Assembly: GCF_020882245.1 (NCBI RefSeq)
Contig: NC_083599.1
Location: 68,617,745 to 68,681,744 of the forward strand
Length of the DNA stretch: 64,000 nucleotides
DNA from: Rhopalosiphum padi
Taxonomy: Eukaryota > Arthropoda > Insecta > Hemiptera > Aphididae
Direction: 5' to 3'
Position numbers and translations under genes: made by a program. The first letter of the stretch is position 1. The number at the start of each line of letters is the position of its first letter. Positions 49,901 to 64,000 of this stretch are shown one piece after another. A model generated the notes under the pieces. It saw only the letters and a program-made list of their open reading frames with translations, was not told the DNA's origin and searched no databases.

Positions 49901-52900
49901 ATTTCATGCATTCAGTTATATTAAGAATTAAACAAAAAATAATAATCATTGAAAATAACAATCGCGTACAATTAGTTCGTTTTATAATATGTCATAATAA
50001 TACTATAAAATAATTATAATAACCTATAATAGTATATTCGACAAAGTTGTACTATAAAAACTTGTTGATCATTAAAGGTATTAATCTTGTTTAATAAAAA
50101 TTTGTTATCCTTGTTAACACACATTACTAAATTAATTAAAATAACTATCATTCACGAATAAATACTATAAATTATAACATTATTTTTTAACAATGTAAAT
50201 GAAGAATTTGGTGTAGAAAAAATCAGTTTTGGTACATATATAGTTTATAAATTGAGCAAAGCATGAAACTTATACAATAAAGCTAGGCACCTTTGACACA
50301 GATGATGAAACGGCTATTATAAATCATCACACTATACCTCATAGGACATTGTTCGCTGGAAATTAGAATAACAATAATATATTATGTTCCACTGTAGAAA
50401 CAAACGGGTTACACTACAAAATACAATGAATTCCTACATATGAATCTTCATACATGACTACGATAATTATACACGTTTCCGAGGATGACCACTTTGTGAA
50501 AAATTATTCGCATTTACTCAACAGTAGACGGTTTTCAAATAACTCTCATAAACTTAAGCGAATCGCTTTGAAATATACTATATTTTTATTCCAAAGACTT
50601 TGTAATAAAATTGTGTACTGTTAAACTTATAATGAACACTGGCATTTTATCTTTATACGAGTGTTTACCTAATTATGTATTTGTGTAATATCTAATAGTA
50701 TATTATATTATATTACTTTAATGATTTTTAAATTAGTTTATTAATTTAATAAATTCTGTTACAACCAAAACTAATTCTGAAGCTAAGCCCCTAAATTATG
50801 ATACAAAAATACATCCTTTCCAATAATATAATGTTGTAATTTAATTTCTCCTACTATTCCAGTTAATGATGATTATTATTCAAAAATATTCACGATACTT
50901 TTGATATAATGTTAGGTAGTGACTAGTGACAAATTATGTATTTTACATTGTATTGTTAAGCTTTGGAAAGGTTTTAGTTTTATATGAGGTTTTTTTTTAT
51001 GTAAGTGCTAAAAAATTGCTCGTTAAGTTTATAGATATATTATAATGTATTAAAACAAAATATATTTTACTCATTTCTTATTTTTATGTAACGAATTAAA
51101 TGAGAAATGCACAAATTGTTTTTTTATGAAAAATAATCAATTATAAAACTTTTAACTATACATTATAAATAAATATAACTAGTTGTTGAAACGGGCTATT
51201 CAATTTGATTGATAAAAAAAATATACATACATATTTCCTAACTATAGTAACTATATTATACACAATACGCTGAATTAAAAATATTTGTAGTTTATTCAAC
51301 TATTATACAACCAAGAACCGAGTACTAAAAAATACCAACCGATTTTCGACAAAATTCACAATATTTAGGTAACGTAGAGCATTATCTAACATAATTTTGG
51401 AAATCAAAAAGTGGATAAAAATAAACAGAAACACATTAGAAAATATGTGAAACCTAAAAAAAAAAAATGATGTTGAATGCGTGAAGGATTAAAATACGAG
51501 ATAAATATGCTGTATGTTGTATAATAAATACTGTGACAGCAATATATTAGCTTGTTCTAATTATTTATTTCCAAAATGTGTATCTGCAGTTGTAAGCTTT
51601 AAACCATTTAATCAAAATCAATTTATCAATTTATCATATTATACATAATATTAAAATGTAATTTTATTAAATTCAATTGATATTTCTAATTTTATTATAT
51701 TTTTTAATAAAATGTTTTTAATATTTACAGTATAAAACATATTCAATTGCGAAAATTATAAACAATAAACTTTGCACTTTTTCACTTCCTCAAATAACTG
51801 AAATATCATTATATTGTGTACCTTATTTAACACGATATACTACAATAAATATATTTGATGAATTGAATCGTTCTTGCACTAGAATCATAATATAACATCG
51901 TGTAAAATAATAATTGTTAAATTTATAAACTATAATAATTATTTTCGGCATGGAAAAACTAGAGAATTTTTAAAACTTACATTTTTTTGTTTTGGGAATA
52001 TATTTTTTATGATCACATATATAGGCATTATTCCAACGTTATAATAATATCGAAACTAGAGACATGGGGCAATTTGGATAAAAAATAAAATATTCTCAAC
52101 AATATAATAATGATAAAAAGAAAAATATACATTTATGATTAAATGAAAATAAATAACAAATAACATTGGTAACAAGAAACTATTATAGAGAAAAATAATG
52201 TTACATTTATTTTTTATCAGCAGATGTGGTGTAATTTGAACTGTTTTAGGTAGTCCTCGGCGAATAAAGATTCACTTTATTTTCACAAAAAATTCAAATA
52301 TACTAAAATTTCTTTCACATTTTTTAATGAAGAAGTGTACAATTTTATATTCTCTATAATATTCGCTAATTTATACCTTAATTCGTATCCCATTTCACTA
52401 AAAAAAAAAAAAAAAAATAAGAGTTATAACGATCATTTTTTTTATTTTGAATTCTGAAAGATTGAAAGATAATAACAATCAAATCAGAATCAAGGTTGAC
52501 ACTTTTGTTGTTACAGTATATTTTTTACATTAACTGATTGGCTGTGATGCATTTTTGATTATAGAACAAATAAAATGTTCAATGTAAATAAGAAACACTA
52601 CACCAATGTTGAAGGACACAGAATTGTAAATAATCATGATTATTCATTGAATAAATTTAATTTTTTATTGTTCAGTTAGGTTAAGTATATTTTACAATAT
52701 ATTTTAGTAATAACTAATAAAACAATCATTGTTTATTACTTATTAGTTTAGGTATTCACAACTAAAATGTACATTGAGTTTCTAAAACTTTTGTTGAAAA
52801 TATTCTGAAAAGTTTAAACATTGTTGGTGTTTGTTTTTTATTACGAAGTATTCTATTAAATTTTGCGAACACATAATAATTTGATTTTTATATGAAACCG

Positions 52901-53100
52901 TTAGCGTAAAATTGACAAAACACGATAAAATATAAAACATGTGCTAAAAATAAATATTTAGTATAAATAAAACTTGTTACCTCAAATTAAATGGATGGTA
53001 TGATTTGAATAGTCACTATAGTTGTTCAGTCCATTTTAATATTATGGTTACCTAAGAGTCGGAAAACGATTGAAAAATCAGAATAATATTCGTGTTTTTA

Positions 53101-53982
53101 GTATACTATACATCAAACGTGGTGGCATAGGTACCTACTACCGAATCGCAAACGAATTGCAATTATAGTTTCGAGTGCGATAGACATTCGATGCAAATAC
53201 GTACGGATACCGGTAAGGACGGTTGCAAAAATGTTATTATTGGCAATACTCGCATAATTTAAATACTCGTTTTGATAGAAAATGAATCAAATAGTTTAAC
53301 TGTAAAATTAAATTGTGATTAAAATCACTATATATGACGTGTTTTTACGATTATCGTTGGCTTCTGTACGTATATTAGGTATTATTATCGTTGTCATCAT
53401 CGTCGTCACATTTTTTTTCGTATACAAATAGCGCACACTGTTAAATAAATTACCGATATTTTCTTACTGGGGGCATTGAGTATTGTGCACGTGGACCGGA
53501 CATTACTCACGTTGACCGATTTCCTATCTGACCCTCACGGCCACACCGCACACACACGCGTATATTATATAGGTACCTATATATATTTATCAACATATTT
53601 ACCTTGACGGCTTGGACCTCTAAGTCGTGACCGATGGTTGTGTACTAACGACCCCTACTTACCGTTCGCGTTTGTGTACGTCCGTCTACCGCCCACGCCA
53701 CAATCAGTATACCAATAATAATAATAATCGTTATTTATTTATATTTCCACTTCGTCTGACCGTTTTGATATCAATCTCTGTGCTAATCGGTGCTTATTGG
53801 TATACCTACACTACGGTGGCTGTATTCTGAATATTTTACGTCGTCGGATATTATTTATAGGTATGACCTATTTGGGTTTTCGATTTCTATGCGCACACCA
53901 TATCATACACCCTAGAGAAAAAATAAACGTAAGCAGTCGATATCCGAATCATGCAGCATTACTATTATATAACGCGTTATAA
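53101..53982. other. CpG-richer island, possibly regulatory
   Basis: CpG words and GTAGGTAC-like words are clustered, and A+T falls. Two overlapping short + frames (53627-53830 and 53797-53982) lack any recognisable domain. There is no convincing splice site or promoter. Confidence 0.3.
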
Positions 53983-56900
53983 ATTTATAATTATTATCGT
54001 TTACTTCAAATCGTTCACGATATTAGTGGTTGGGTAATATTAGCAAAAAAATAAAATTAAAATAAAAAAAGCAAATATTAGAATTTGACATCAATATTTG
54101 TATAGGGTGCCTATGATGCACGGTTATTTAGAACAGTCTCACTGTTTGTATGTATGCTTGTATTATTTATATAGTCCCAGTTAATTTTAAACAGCCAAAT
54201 AAGTAAACCTATACATTTTATTTGCGATAATTACTATATAACTTATATTGGAAATAACTAATTGCACACATATACGTAATGGAAAATTTTACACTGTTTA
54301 CACAAAATAAGGTGCTATTAGACATTTTTAATTGATACGAAATTTCAATTTATTTTATTACACGTATAATGTATATTATAATTTATTATATTACGAGTTT
54401 ATGATGGCTCTATACTTCGTATAATATAATAATTTTGAATGATCTCTGATCATAATTAAATAACAAAAAAAAAATGGGTTGAGCTAAATCCAACGTTTAT
54501 AAATATTATCAAATTATCATCAATATATAATGTTACTCCTTTGCATGATATGTATTGTTGTAAACATGCCTTTGTGCATTATTTATTCTGTAGTGGCTGA
54601 GATCAAAATAAGTTATTTTAAATATTTGCATTGATTCTGAACTCAAAAGTTTTAAATTGTATGAAACTTGATTAATCTTAAAACATAATATAAGTATAAC
54701 AGCCAATTTCTATGTACTTACCTATTTTTATTATATTTTGAAGCACGACTTTGTAACACGAATGAATACACATTATACAAATACAATATTATGATCAGGC
54801 AAGCGTTTGAAGTTAATATAAAATGTTTACAAAATATAATTTTTTATTCTTAACTTTAGAAGTTCAATGGACGAGGAAACCATTAAAGGCATCTCATAAT
54901 AAATAAAATATTCGACTTTTTTTTAGTAGTTCTCATTTGCACAAGAAATCACTCAATCAATGCATATTATAACCCGTTCGTTTTTCTGACATTTTCCAAT
55001 TTTCACTAGCTGCACGCATTAGTATTATAGGATAGGAATAGAAAATCACAAGCACACAACACATATAAGGTTCCTGTATATGTATTTTACTTAATAAGGT
55101 TATAGAAAAATAAAATCGTTTCGACATCAGCGTCAATCACTCCTGACATTCAAAAAGAAACAACAGTTCACAAGCTTATCTCATGATTTTAAATCTAAAT
55201 TTTCAATTCAACATTTTATCAACGATGTCATCCACAGAATACTGTAATTATTCGCATAAATAATATAATAAAATGATCGATTAGACGATAAACACTATTT
55301 TTTTTTTAACAAAAAGAAAATATTAACTTGAGGCTTTGGATAATAAACCTGCCATAATATTATTCGTGATTACAATTTACAATTAATCTTAAGCAGTCTA
55401 ATATTTTTTATAATAATAATATATACTATTACTAGACTATAGTCATTATTACTTAGAAACAAACAATTATGAAATATATAGTTTATTAAATAAAATATAA
55501 TTACATCTAGAGATATGATATTATAATTTTGATAATTATTTTGTAATCAATGTAGAATTTTTCGAAATTCGTACTGTAAGAATATAAGAAAATTCAATTA
55601 TTTTTATTTTTCTTATTATTATTTTAAATGCACTAAATATGTAACTTTTACACAGAGTACAATTCTAATTTTTTTTACCCTCATACTTAATACTAATTAA
55701 GATTTAGTACGATGAAATCAGTATTCACCTTTTATTTTCAAATGGTAACTTCTTATTTTAATTTTTTTTTTAATTATGATTTTTATCAATTTTTGTATTT
55801 AGATAAATATCAAAAAAGTAGTTTATGGATTCAAATAATAAAGTTTCAATTTTTAAAGCTTAAGTTAGCTTACCTTTTTTTTATATTTTTACACGATAAT
55901 ATTCATCGTATAAATTTAAAAATAGATTTGTATTTAAAAAAATTGGTGATTTTATTTAATGTTATAAAGATGAGAAAAATACGAGTCACATAAATTATAT
56001 GTACAATTTTAGAATCACGTGTATCTACTTTACATTTTTCAATTAAATAGAATGCAGTGTGTTCTCTATTAAATAACCACACCGAATAACATCGTATTCA
56101 ATCTTCATAATGTGTTTATTTTTAAAAATGCTGAGTTGTCTATAAGGATGTGTCAAATCAATATTGGTTAGACAAACGTTGAATATAGTCGTATTGCAAT
56201 ATAACATGCGCAGCTCGTCTATCTTATTTAAATTACAAACCTTTAACGATTTAACGTTTTTCAACATTTTGGAACATGTAGAGTTTCATTATTTATTTTA
56301 ATATAAAAAGTCACAAAATTTAAGTATAAACATTTACATACAAATAAGGAATTCAAGAAAATACGGCACAAGATTCAAAACACAAGTTTTCAAAAATTTT
56401 CTCCACACATATAAAATAAACTGCCAAGATATTTACTTTTGTTTTCAATTTGTTAACACCGAGTCCTAATGAGATTTTTATTTTTTTATTTTTTTTTTTC
56501 GAAACTGTTTATATAACTTATGCTCTCATAGATCACTGAAATAGATACGCGTTTATTTATTAATGTTTATTTGTTTATTTTTTATTTGAAAAGTTGTTTA
56601 GTTATAACTTACTGTTAAATTAGATTGGTAATATTATGGGAAAAAAATAATCAATTAATCATTTGAACAAATCAAGAAAATGTTTTAAGTATGACGCCTG
56701 TTACATAGTGAATTTAATTGGAAGTGTTTTGTTTATTTTTACTATATAGTTATAATTATCTCAAATTGCAATATGTTATTTTTTTCAACAAAACGATTTT
56801 TCTTTCAAAAATAATCTTAGTTGCCTTTTAAATTTAATTTATTATCTCTACTAGCTTTTAATAACGGGTACGTACTCAGTCGAATATTCGAAAATTATAC

Positions 56901-58000
56901 TTCTATCATAAATCTTGATTGTAATACACCATAAATAATTTTATTTACAGTGATTTTAGTGCAATACGAAAATTTGGTACATTTTAGGCGCTGAGGCTCT
57001 ATTTTTGAGTTCGCACAATCATTAGTCACGATTAGAATGATGATTTGTACGCACTCTAGTAATTTGATTTAAAACTTTAGTGCACTGAAGTTTGGAAATA
57101 CAGTTTGGTTTTTTTTCGTTTTACAATAATAATATAGTTGCATCAATATATTACAATATTACAATATTATAGTATAACCTAATCTAATAATAATATTAAT
57201 GCATTTATCTTAAATTAAAAAATAGAACCTTTGTTCCAACAAAACCTAACTTGGATAGGTACACTTCAACCTATACAATTTTAAAACATTTATAATATTA
57301 TGTATTATTACTTCGTTATCTATGTTATGACAGCGATAGTACTATCATTATTCGTTAGTTATATACTTAAATATAAGTTTATATGACAAGCTTAATTAAA
57401 AATACTATTACATTCAAAAGATATGTAAGATACTCAATGGCGAAAAAAATAAAAAAAATAGAAGTTTAACAATACCTAAATTTTAAGTGTAAAACTTTAT
57501 TTTTACTATAAAAAGGATATACATATACATAGGGTAGAAAATAATCTGATTCTACAAATCCAATAAAGCAACCATGAAAGGTTCTGCCTTTTTACACTAA
57601 GTGACAACTACTCTATTTTTACTCGGAAAAGTTTATGATTTTAAGATTTATAAATGTACTATTCTCTACTTTTTTATGAACCAATTTGTGTTTTATTATA
57701 TCTTTGAACAAATAAAATGTGCCCTGTTATTAAAATTGTTAAAATAATGAACAACAATAGACTGTAGAAGGTCTAGAATAAATTGTATTCAGATTCACTT
57801 TTTTATACGCTATACAGAACGATTAAAAACGATTCGCGAAGAAAGAATTTGGTAAAATTGTTTTTAAACAAATCAATCAGGATTTACGCAATATTTATAA
57901 AAACAACGCTATGTGATTTTTATGCGAAATTTAAGGGAAAACGTGTTGTTCGGGTTTCGTATTTTATTAAAACGAAATAATTTACTTTCGTTGTTTCCTC
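53983..58000. other. AT-rich non-coding stretch
   Basis: No supported gene, RNA or element boundary. Frames at 55712-55993 (+) and 56043-56267 (-) are Phe/Ile/Lys/Tyr-rich, as random AT-rich sequence would give. Confidence 0.5.
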
Positions 58001-58980
58001 TCTGGTTTATTGCGAGTGACTGAAGAAAAAAAAAACAATATACAAGTAAATTTCGTACACGTGTGCACATATAGTCACATACTGCAGCAGCAGCAGTAGC
58101 AGTACATACTTTCCGGTTACCATAGTAGGTAGATAAACGCGTTTTAACTCGGGCGTTATTAAAACAATTGTTACCGAATTTCTGGTGCGCTTCCTATACG
58201 GCTTAAACGAAAAACACAATTTCCACGCTCAGTAGGTAGGTGTAGGCACCCGAAAATACAATTTATGTTATTATAATAACAATAATTATTATTATTATTA
58301 TTATCATCGCATCGTCACCATCATCATCATCGTCGTCCTCGTCATTGTTATTGTTTTTTGGCGCCTAAATGGTTCACCCACTACTACATTATTACGACGC
58401 ATATTGTAGTAATCCCCCGACGGTGTAAAATATTATGTGTATGATTTAGAGGTGTATATGTGCCTATGCCCTGTATGTATATATATATATACAATATACA
58501 TATATAGGTATATCGTATTATGTATAATATTTGTGTTGAGTTTTTCGCGGTACACGCGTCCAGGTTTGCCACAGCGTGTAATTCAGTTTTTGTCTGACCC
58601 TATATAGTTCGCGTCCCGGTGTCATGCAGAATGTTTCCTTTGTCGAGATAAACTATTGTCCGTATCATAATGTTATCAGCGTCATCATTACATTATCGTT
58701 GTCGACAGATCTCTCGTGAAACGAGGGTAAATTAGTAATTTATCACGAAACAGCACATCAACTCTCTTAACTACCCTCCTCTCCGGTGTTACGGCCGTTA
58801 TGTTGGAGTATAATGCGAAACCTTTGGTTCAGACGACTTTGTCTAGCGTCATTCCATGTCTGTCATATTATTATTATGACATAACCGACGCACCGTATGA
58901 TTGATTGAGACTCTCGTGGTATAGAACCAACCGTGACGAACATTATTGCCAAACGGTTAGCTTCTCAGTGATTATAGAAG
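58001..58980. other. CpG-richer island with trinucleotide repeats
   Basis: It contains (CAG)n at 58084-58097, (ATT)n at 58284-58304, (ATC)n near 58318-58331, and CpG-rich text from 58560 to 58960. It may be a regulatory module. No coding frame is credible. Confidence 0.35.
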
Positions 58981-61105
58981 ACAAATAAATAAAATTAATT
59001 TATAAGCATACGTTATATTTATCATTTTTATAAATACGATATATATTATTTCTATCGGACACCCTCTTCGGTTAAACGTATACGATTATTTGTGAAATGT
59101 TCGGATTTAGCAACAGAGTAACCTGCAATAGGCAGCAAGTTCACAGTTTATAACATGATGTTCAAATCTACAAATTTATCGTTTTCACACCAAAAACATG
59201 ATAGCAACAATACAGTATATTTTGGCAATAATAGCTGTATATATTAATAAATAACTTAATTGACTCGTTGAAAAATAACGGAACTCAAAAATCAATCAAT
59301 AATTTATAGTTTTTTATCAAGTACAATTATTTTATTTTATTTTAACGACGATAGAAATTAGAACAAAATTCATCTTCGATTCGATTCGTAGCTAACACTA
59401 TTTTAGTCGATGATTAACTATCTTGATAAAAGTTATATAAAAGTTTGTTACCACCATATTTCATTTTTTATTTTTGAGAACGTTCTTATAAATATTCTTG
59501 AAATGATTAGGCTTGTAACATTGGATATCAAATGGACATGAGTAAAATTTAAAAAAAATACCTCTAAAATAAAAGTTCAAGATAAGGATTTTCCTCCGAG
59601 GGGATTACCCCTATTGAAAAATCGACAATATAATGAAAACATCGCACGGTCGGAGGTCCGTGACTTCCCGTTGGGATTGAGATTTAAAAAACACATTTGC
59701 CTTCTACATTGGACGAAAAATCCGGGAGAGATTTTCAAAGAAAATGTAGCACTGATATGATATATTGAAAAAGAAATTACTTTACAAAGAAGTCAAATTT
59801 TAAAATTACTTAAATTATATTAATGTGATGCATCTTGCTGAATGTAGGTAGATGTTAAAAATACCATATTGTTATAAAAACTATAAATGTAGTAGACTGA
59901 AAATTTAAAGTATTATAATATACTATAAATTATATATTTAATTTCGAAACGTACTGTTATTTAACTATTATAACCATGGAAAATCTATACACCTTAAATG
60001 AATTTTAAAAATAATTTACTTATTTAGATCTTAAGTTTCAATATTAAATTTAGTACAAAAATGTACATTAATGTAAATAATATCAAGTGATATCTTCAAA
60101 ACCAATATTTTATATAATGAGACATTTTTTAAATAAGATCACTTTATTTAATAACATCAAAAAAACGTAGGTACAATTAGAGTATCAGTGTTTAGTACTT
60201 AATAAAAATACCTTTTAGTTGAATGTCTAATAAAACAACTGGTAAGTTCTACAAAATTCAATCAAATTTAAGTCATGAGCTTTAGAATTCAATCGCAGTA
60301 TACTTTCAATAAATAAAAAAAATGTGTAGTAAAAATATATTTCATTCAATCATACAAAGCAAATAATATTAATATAATAAGAAAATTAAATTAATTAAAA
60401 ATTTGTTTGGTTTTACACAAATAAACAAAATTATTCAATCAGCTTTTTTTTTGTTTTCGAACATACGGGTTTGCCACTCCTCGATAATAAATAATTAACA
60501 ATAACAACTGAAATTGGTTATAAGTCCAATAAGGTTGAAGACCGCTGTTTTTTTTGTATATATATTTTATTTTATATTCGATATAATATAATATCATTCG
60601 TATAATTAAATCACAATAGTTATAAATTTGGGAACTTTTGATATTAAAATAACGGTTAATAATAATATTATGTTAAATTATAATATTATTCATTAACAGA
60701 AAACCCTGAAACGATTACAATTTTAACCCAATAATGACAAGCCTACAGTCACATTAATTTTCAAATATTTATTTGATATTTTAGAAAATTTAAATGCGCA
60801 ATTAATTTATAGAATTGTGATTCACAAATTCTACACGACTGTATATATATATATATGCATATTATACCGCATTTATACGTTATTTGTTTCGACATTTTAG
60901 TACTATATTTATTGCCTCGAGGCTGCGGCTTGTTCGATAAATCAGTTATCCGATTATCCGGAGTGTACTTTACTGTAGGGTTGTAATGAAATTTCCATTT
61001 CTCGTGAATTGTGATGTCCTTGGACACATGGATAGCTAAACATGGAATTAAAGGCCCCGGCCGGGATTGTTTATCAGATGTTATAAGACGGTCTTGATGA
61101 CACAA
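58981..61105. other. AT-rich stretch with two GC-richer patches
   Basis: GC-richer patches lie at 59580-59740 (CCTCCGAGGGGATTACCCC) and 60900-61100 (GGCCCCGGCCGGG at 61052-61064). The second carries most of a 114-codon minus-strand frame (60761-61105), whose N-terminal half is less biased than chance frames here (for example GPLIPCLAIHVSKDITIHEK) but matches nothing I know. Both patches may be decayed elements or exons. Confidence 0.3.
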
Positions 61106-61600
61106 ATAATTACTTCATACAATAATTAAGATGGAAGATTGTGTATTTTAAGTCGTCATAATCCGTTACAACAATAATAACAGTGTCTCTATACAATACA
61201 ACGTCGGACGAGTATAACATAGATTATCGCGCATACACATGGACATTCGACAACTATACGAACGGCTATCGATTATCTTCTTTTTTTTTTTTTTTATTAT
61301 TACGAAACGAATATTCCGCACGACGTTAACGCAACGATATCGTGTTGACGTTTTTAAACGTTCTCGTTAGTCTCTATGTGCGTTAAGGGAACTGCACACA
61401 AATGTCAAAAAATAAAATGTCAGCAAATGTCAGCAGCTGCGAACCAACGCCGTACCGACAGAATCGATTTTCGATCGCCAGTACGTTTTTCGTCGCTCGA
61501 TGTTTTCGAATTTATCGTGTGGCCGCAATCTATACCGCTGTTCGCTTTTAGCGCGGATATGAGTGAAGACGAGTGACGCTGTTTCCTCTCCGTCATTTTT
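61106..61600. other. CpG-richer island, possible promoter or exon
   Basis: G+C rises across 61196-61580 with ACGTCGGACG, CGCACGACGTTAACGC and CGTCGCTCG words. A 66-codon + frame (61376-61576, first codon GTG) ends in SADMSEDE and is not recognised. AAATGTCA words are repeated three times at 61400-61432. No splice donor is clear. Confidence 0.3.
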
Positions 61601-63194
61601 GTTATTTATTTATTTTTCCTGTTCTTTGTATTCATTTACCGTTCAAACCACGGAATAATTGATATTCCCTCTTGTTTTATTTATTTTTATCGCGACAATG
61701 AGACGCATTAAGACATGATTGATAATACACAGGTCGACTGAATAACTGCAACCGAGTATAATTGGAACACAATTAACTCAACGGCTAATTAAAGTTTAAC
61801 CAAACAGCACACAAACCGTTAACGCTTTAGTTGTCATAAATGCTAGTTTCTTTTTCATTTAACCACTGTCAAAGTATAACGTCACGACAATAAATATATT
61901 ATTATTTTTATTCTTTTTTACGAATAAAACTGTATTGTATGTATAGCGGTATACATTACGGAGTAGTGCATTGATGTAACGCAACTATATAATTAACGAG
62001 TATAATTAGGAGTGTGAATCGGGATTTTCGAAAGCGAGAGGGTATAACAATAAAATATAACAACATAATAGCTACCTACAAACAGCTAAGCGAGCTCATA
62101 CAACTTTTTAAAGGGAGTAAAGTTTTATTTATTTATTTTTTTTTTTTTTTTTGTAATTTGATGTTGAAACATGTAATACAATTATATGGTTACAGTCAAA
62201 TACTGTTAATACGGTACCACGGCATATTAGATTAAGCTATACTATAAAAGCCAAATGTATAATAATTATAAATTCTTTAATTTTTATCATCAAAAAAATA
62301 TGTGGCAATGGTATCTACAGTATTTCTTGTTCTTACAAACTAAACATCGAAAACTCCGATTTTAAAGCAATAAATAAAATTAATACGTTATTGAAATTAT
62401 AATAAAGAGAACGCAGACAAGACAAATTATAGAGGTTATTATTTTTTTTTTTTATTCAGAATCTCATAAATCTATCTCAGTTTACAGTAAACTTTATGTT
62501 TTGTTCTTCTGCAAGGAAAACAAAATACAAATAATAATTATCAAAGTATAGTTGAATTTATATTGGGTGAATGATTGTCTGTGTTATTAACAATTTTAAA
62601 ATATCAAAGTATATTAATTTGTTCATTTTAGAGAGCCAAAAGCATAAATGAATTGTTTATTATTTTTTATTTTTTTTTTAACTGAATTTGATTTTATCTT
62701 CAACATCTAAAGTGATTTCTGATAGCTTTTTTCACCCAACATATATTTTGGAGAATTGAAAATAAAAAAATGAGAATCTGGTAAAAACTAGATAATCATT
62801 AAGACAAATATTATTTTACCCTACGATAAATAATTTTGGATCTTTTTGACATTTTTTAAACATTAAGTTTTCAAATTTTGTATTTCTAAGTTTTTTTTTT
62901 ATAAAATTGTTTGAAGTTGTGTCAAAATTAGTTATTTAAACAGAAAATAATGAGTTATCCTTAATGTATTCTAGTCACTCGACTGTTATTTTTAAAATAA
63001 ATAAATAAGCTATAAATGATTTAAATTTCTCAAAATAGCTTTTATTATTATTTACTATATACAATATGATAAAATTTCAAAAATGAGTACTTTTAACACA
63101 AATCTATTCACACCATTCGACGGTTGCCGATATAAATTTAAATATGTCATGTACAGAATTTTTTACAACAATTAATACAACCTCCCAAATTGAG
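61601..63194. other. AT-rich non-coding stretch
   Basis: No supported gene. The frame at 62014-62235 spans a poly-T run and looks accidental. Confidence 0.5.
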
Positions 63195-64000
63195 AAATTA
63201 CTTATAATTATTATAAAATATATGGTTAATATACAATAAACTATCTCTAGAAATAAATGGTAATCTATCCATTTTCTTTGTTCAAAATCATTTTTTGTAT
63301 AGGTACATTAGGTACAACGAGATTTTAGAAGCGAACTAACCGGAGTGATCAATATATTGATATTACTTTGATGTTAGAGTGTTTTTTTTTGTTGTTGTTG
63401 TATGAATACACAATACATTGTCCAAAAAATGCTTCAATTTTTCACTTAGAGGGTGACTTTGAATAGAAAATTGAATTTTGTTTATACATTAGAGAAGTAT
63501 AAGTTTAAAATGTATAGTATTTTTCAAAATAACCGGGAAAAACAAATAACATATTAAGGGGAATGGGAAATTTTACTCAAATCCAATTTTGAACAAATTG
63601 ATTTTTTTTTTTTTTAATTCAATTTGAAAACGATTAACCGTAGTTATTGAAATGTTTAACAAATATTTATACTATAATTTTGTATTCATTATAAAATTCT
63701 CAAAATATTTCGGGTCTCTGAGTTATTTATAGGCATTTGGAATTTGAAATTTTCATTAGTTTTATTTCTATAAATGTTGATAATAATTTTTTCGCTTAGT
63801 CAGGAAGCTTGAAAATTTAATATAAGATTCCATGGGTATATAAACTATTCCTATAGACACCTAAAAATATTAAAAAAAACTTAGATACAATTTATTTTTA
63901 TGAGCATTTTAATTTTGAATTTTAACAAAAGTTATCAAAAACATAAAAATTAGGAAACTGTTTTACATTTAAAAATTTATTAAATGTGCAATTTTTATAG
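63195..64000 (+). repeat. Dispersed repeat R1, diverged copy running off the window
   Basis: It opens with a right-end-like block (CTATCTCTAGAAATAAATGG ... TTCAAAATCATTTTTTGTAT at 63240-63300). About 40 bases later it continues with a left-end-like block (CCGGAGTGATCAATATATTGAT, matching CGGAGTGATGAATGTATTGAT of the 14.2-kb copy). The interior follows the same order, including the GGGAAAAAC and AAATTGATTTTTT words and TCTCAAAATATTT. The apparent right-end then left-end order suggests that two copies abut or that the unit is longer than its inverted ends suggest. Confidence 0.5.

Larger units (their letters stand above)
40544..53100 (+). other. AT-rich stretch, possible large first intron
   Basis: From the donor at 40544 onward I see no exon with a plausible acceptor and coding frame. 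It contains an R1 fragment (41985-42125), a hairpin (42405-42432), a hAT-like element (43562-43980) and G or C runs (for example 49689-49699). A long first intron is typical of insect developmental genes, but that reading depends on the promoter call upstream. Confidence 0.3.

Noticed and set aside
55712..55993. 93-codon + ORF rich in Phe, Lys and Leu
   Set aside because: Low-complexity AT-driven composition with poly-T derived Phe runs.
1..64000. CRISPR arrays, bacterial operons or phage genes
   Set aside because: No regularly spaced repeats, no bacterial gene density; composition and elements are those of an insect nuclear genome.

Overview
The window looks like non-coding DNA from an insect nuclear genome, most likely an aphid. 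The evidence is very high A+T (roughly three quarters by eye), abundant TAATATTAT-type tracts and GTAGGTAC words, and degraded transposases that read like the MULE and hAT families common in aphid genomes. The species assignment is an inference. I found no intact protein-coding gene. Almost all open frames here are short, lack recognisable domains and look like chance.

Layout. 1-9949 is AT-rich sequence with one CpG-richer island (about 890-1460), a hAT-like fragment near 5.2 kb and a compound microsatellite at 7.36-7.45 kb. At 9950-10710 lies an unusual 761-bp element with 31-bp terminal inverted repeats; its terminal motif recurs inside about nine times in both orientations. Then come a hAT-type MITE (11934-12093), a GC-richer block with an unrecognised ORF (12.47-13.16 kb) and a full copy of a dispersed repeat, here called R1 (14.24-15.11 kb). 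Other R1 pieces lie at 25.5, 42.0 and 63.2-64.0 kb.

The most striking object is at 16757-18313. It is a complete, apparently young, non-autonomous LTR retroelement of TRIM type, with two 424-bp LTRs (TGACGCG...CGCGTCA), a 4-bp AAGT target duplication, a 10-G polypurine tract and an internal region of only 709 bp. Its primer binding site is not the usual 18 nt. It continues into a whole antisense tRNA-Asp(GUC) of 72 nt, with intact cloverleaf and Pol III boxes. An unrecognised basic-to-acidic open frame follows. Just downstream sit a hAT MITE (18803-18934) and a pogo-like MITE (18945-19112), ten bases apart.

Two decayed transposase genes were recovered by reading through stops and frameshifts: a hAT/BED-type transposase on + (30726-31215) and a MULE transposase on - (32188-33160) that keeps a splice donor. 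Between 39.7 and 40.54 kb is a GC- and CpG-rich block with a TATA box, an almost ATG-free stretch and a consensus splice donor at 40544. It is best explained as promoter plus non-coding first exon of a + strand gene whose later exons are not visible in the window, so the remaining 23 kb may be its first intron. Further CpG-richer islands at about 36.4-37.3, 53.1-54.0, 58.0-59.0 and 61.1-61.6 kb may be regulatory.
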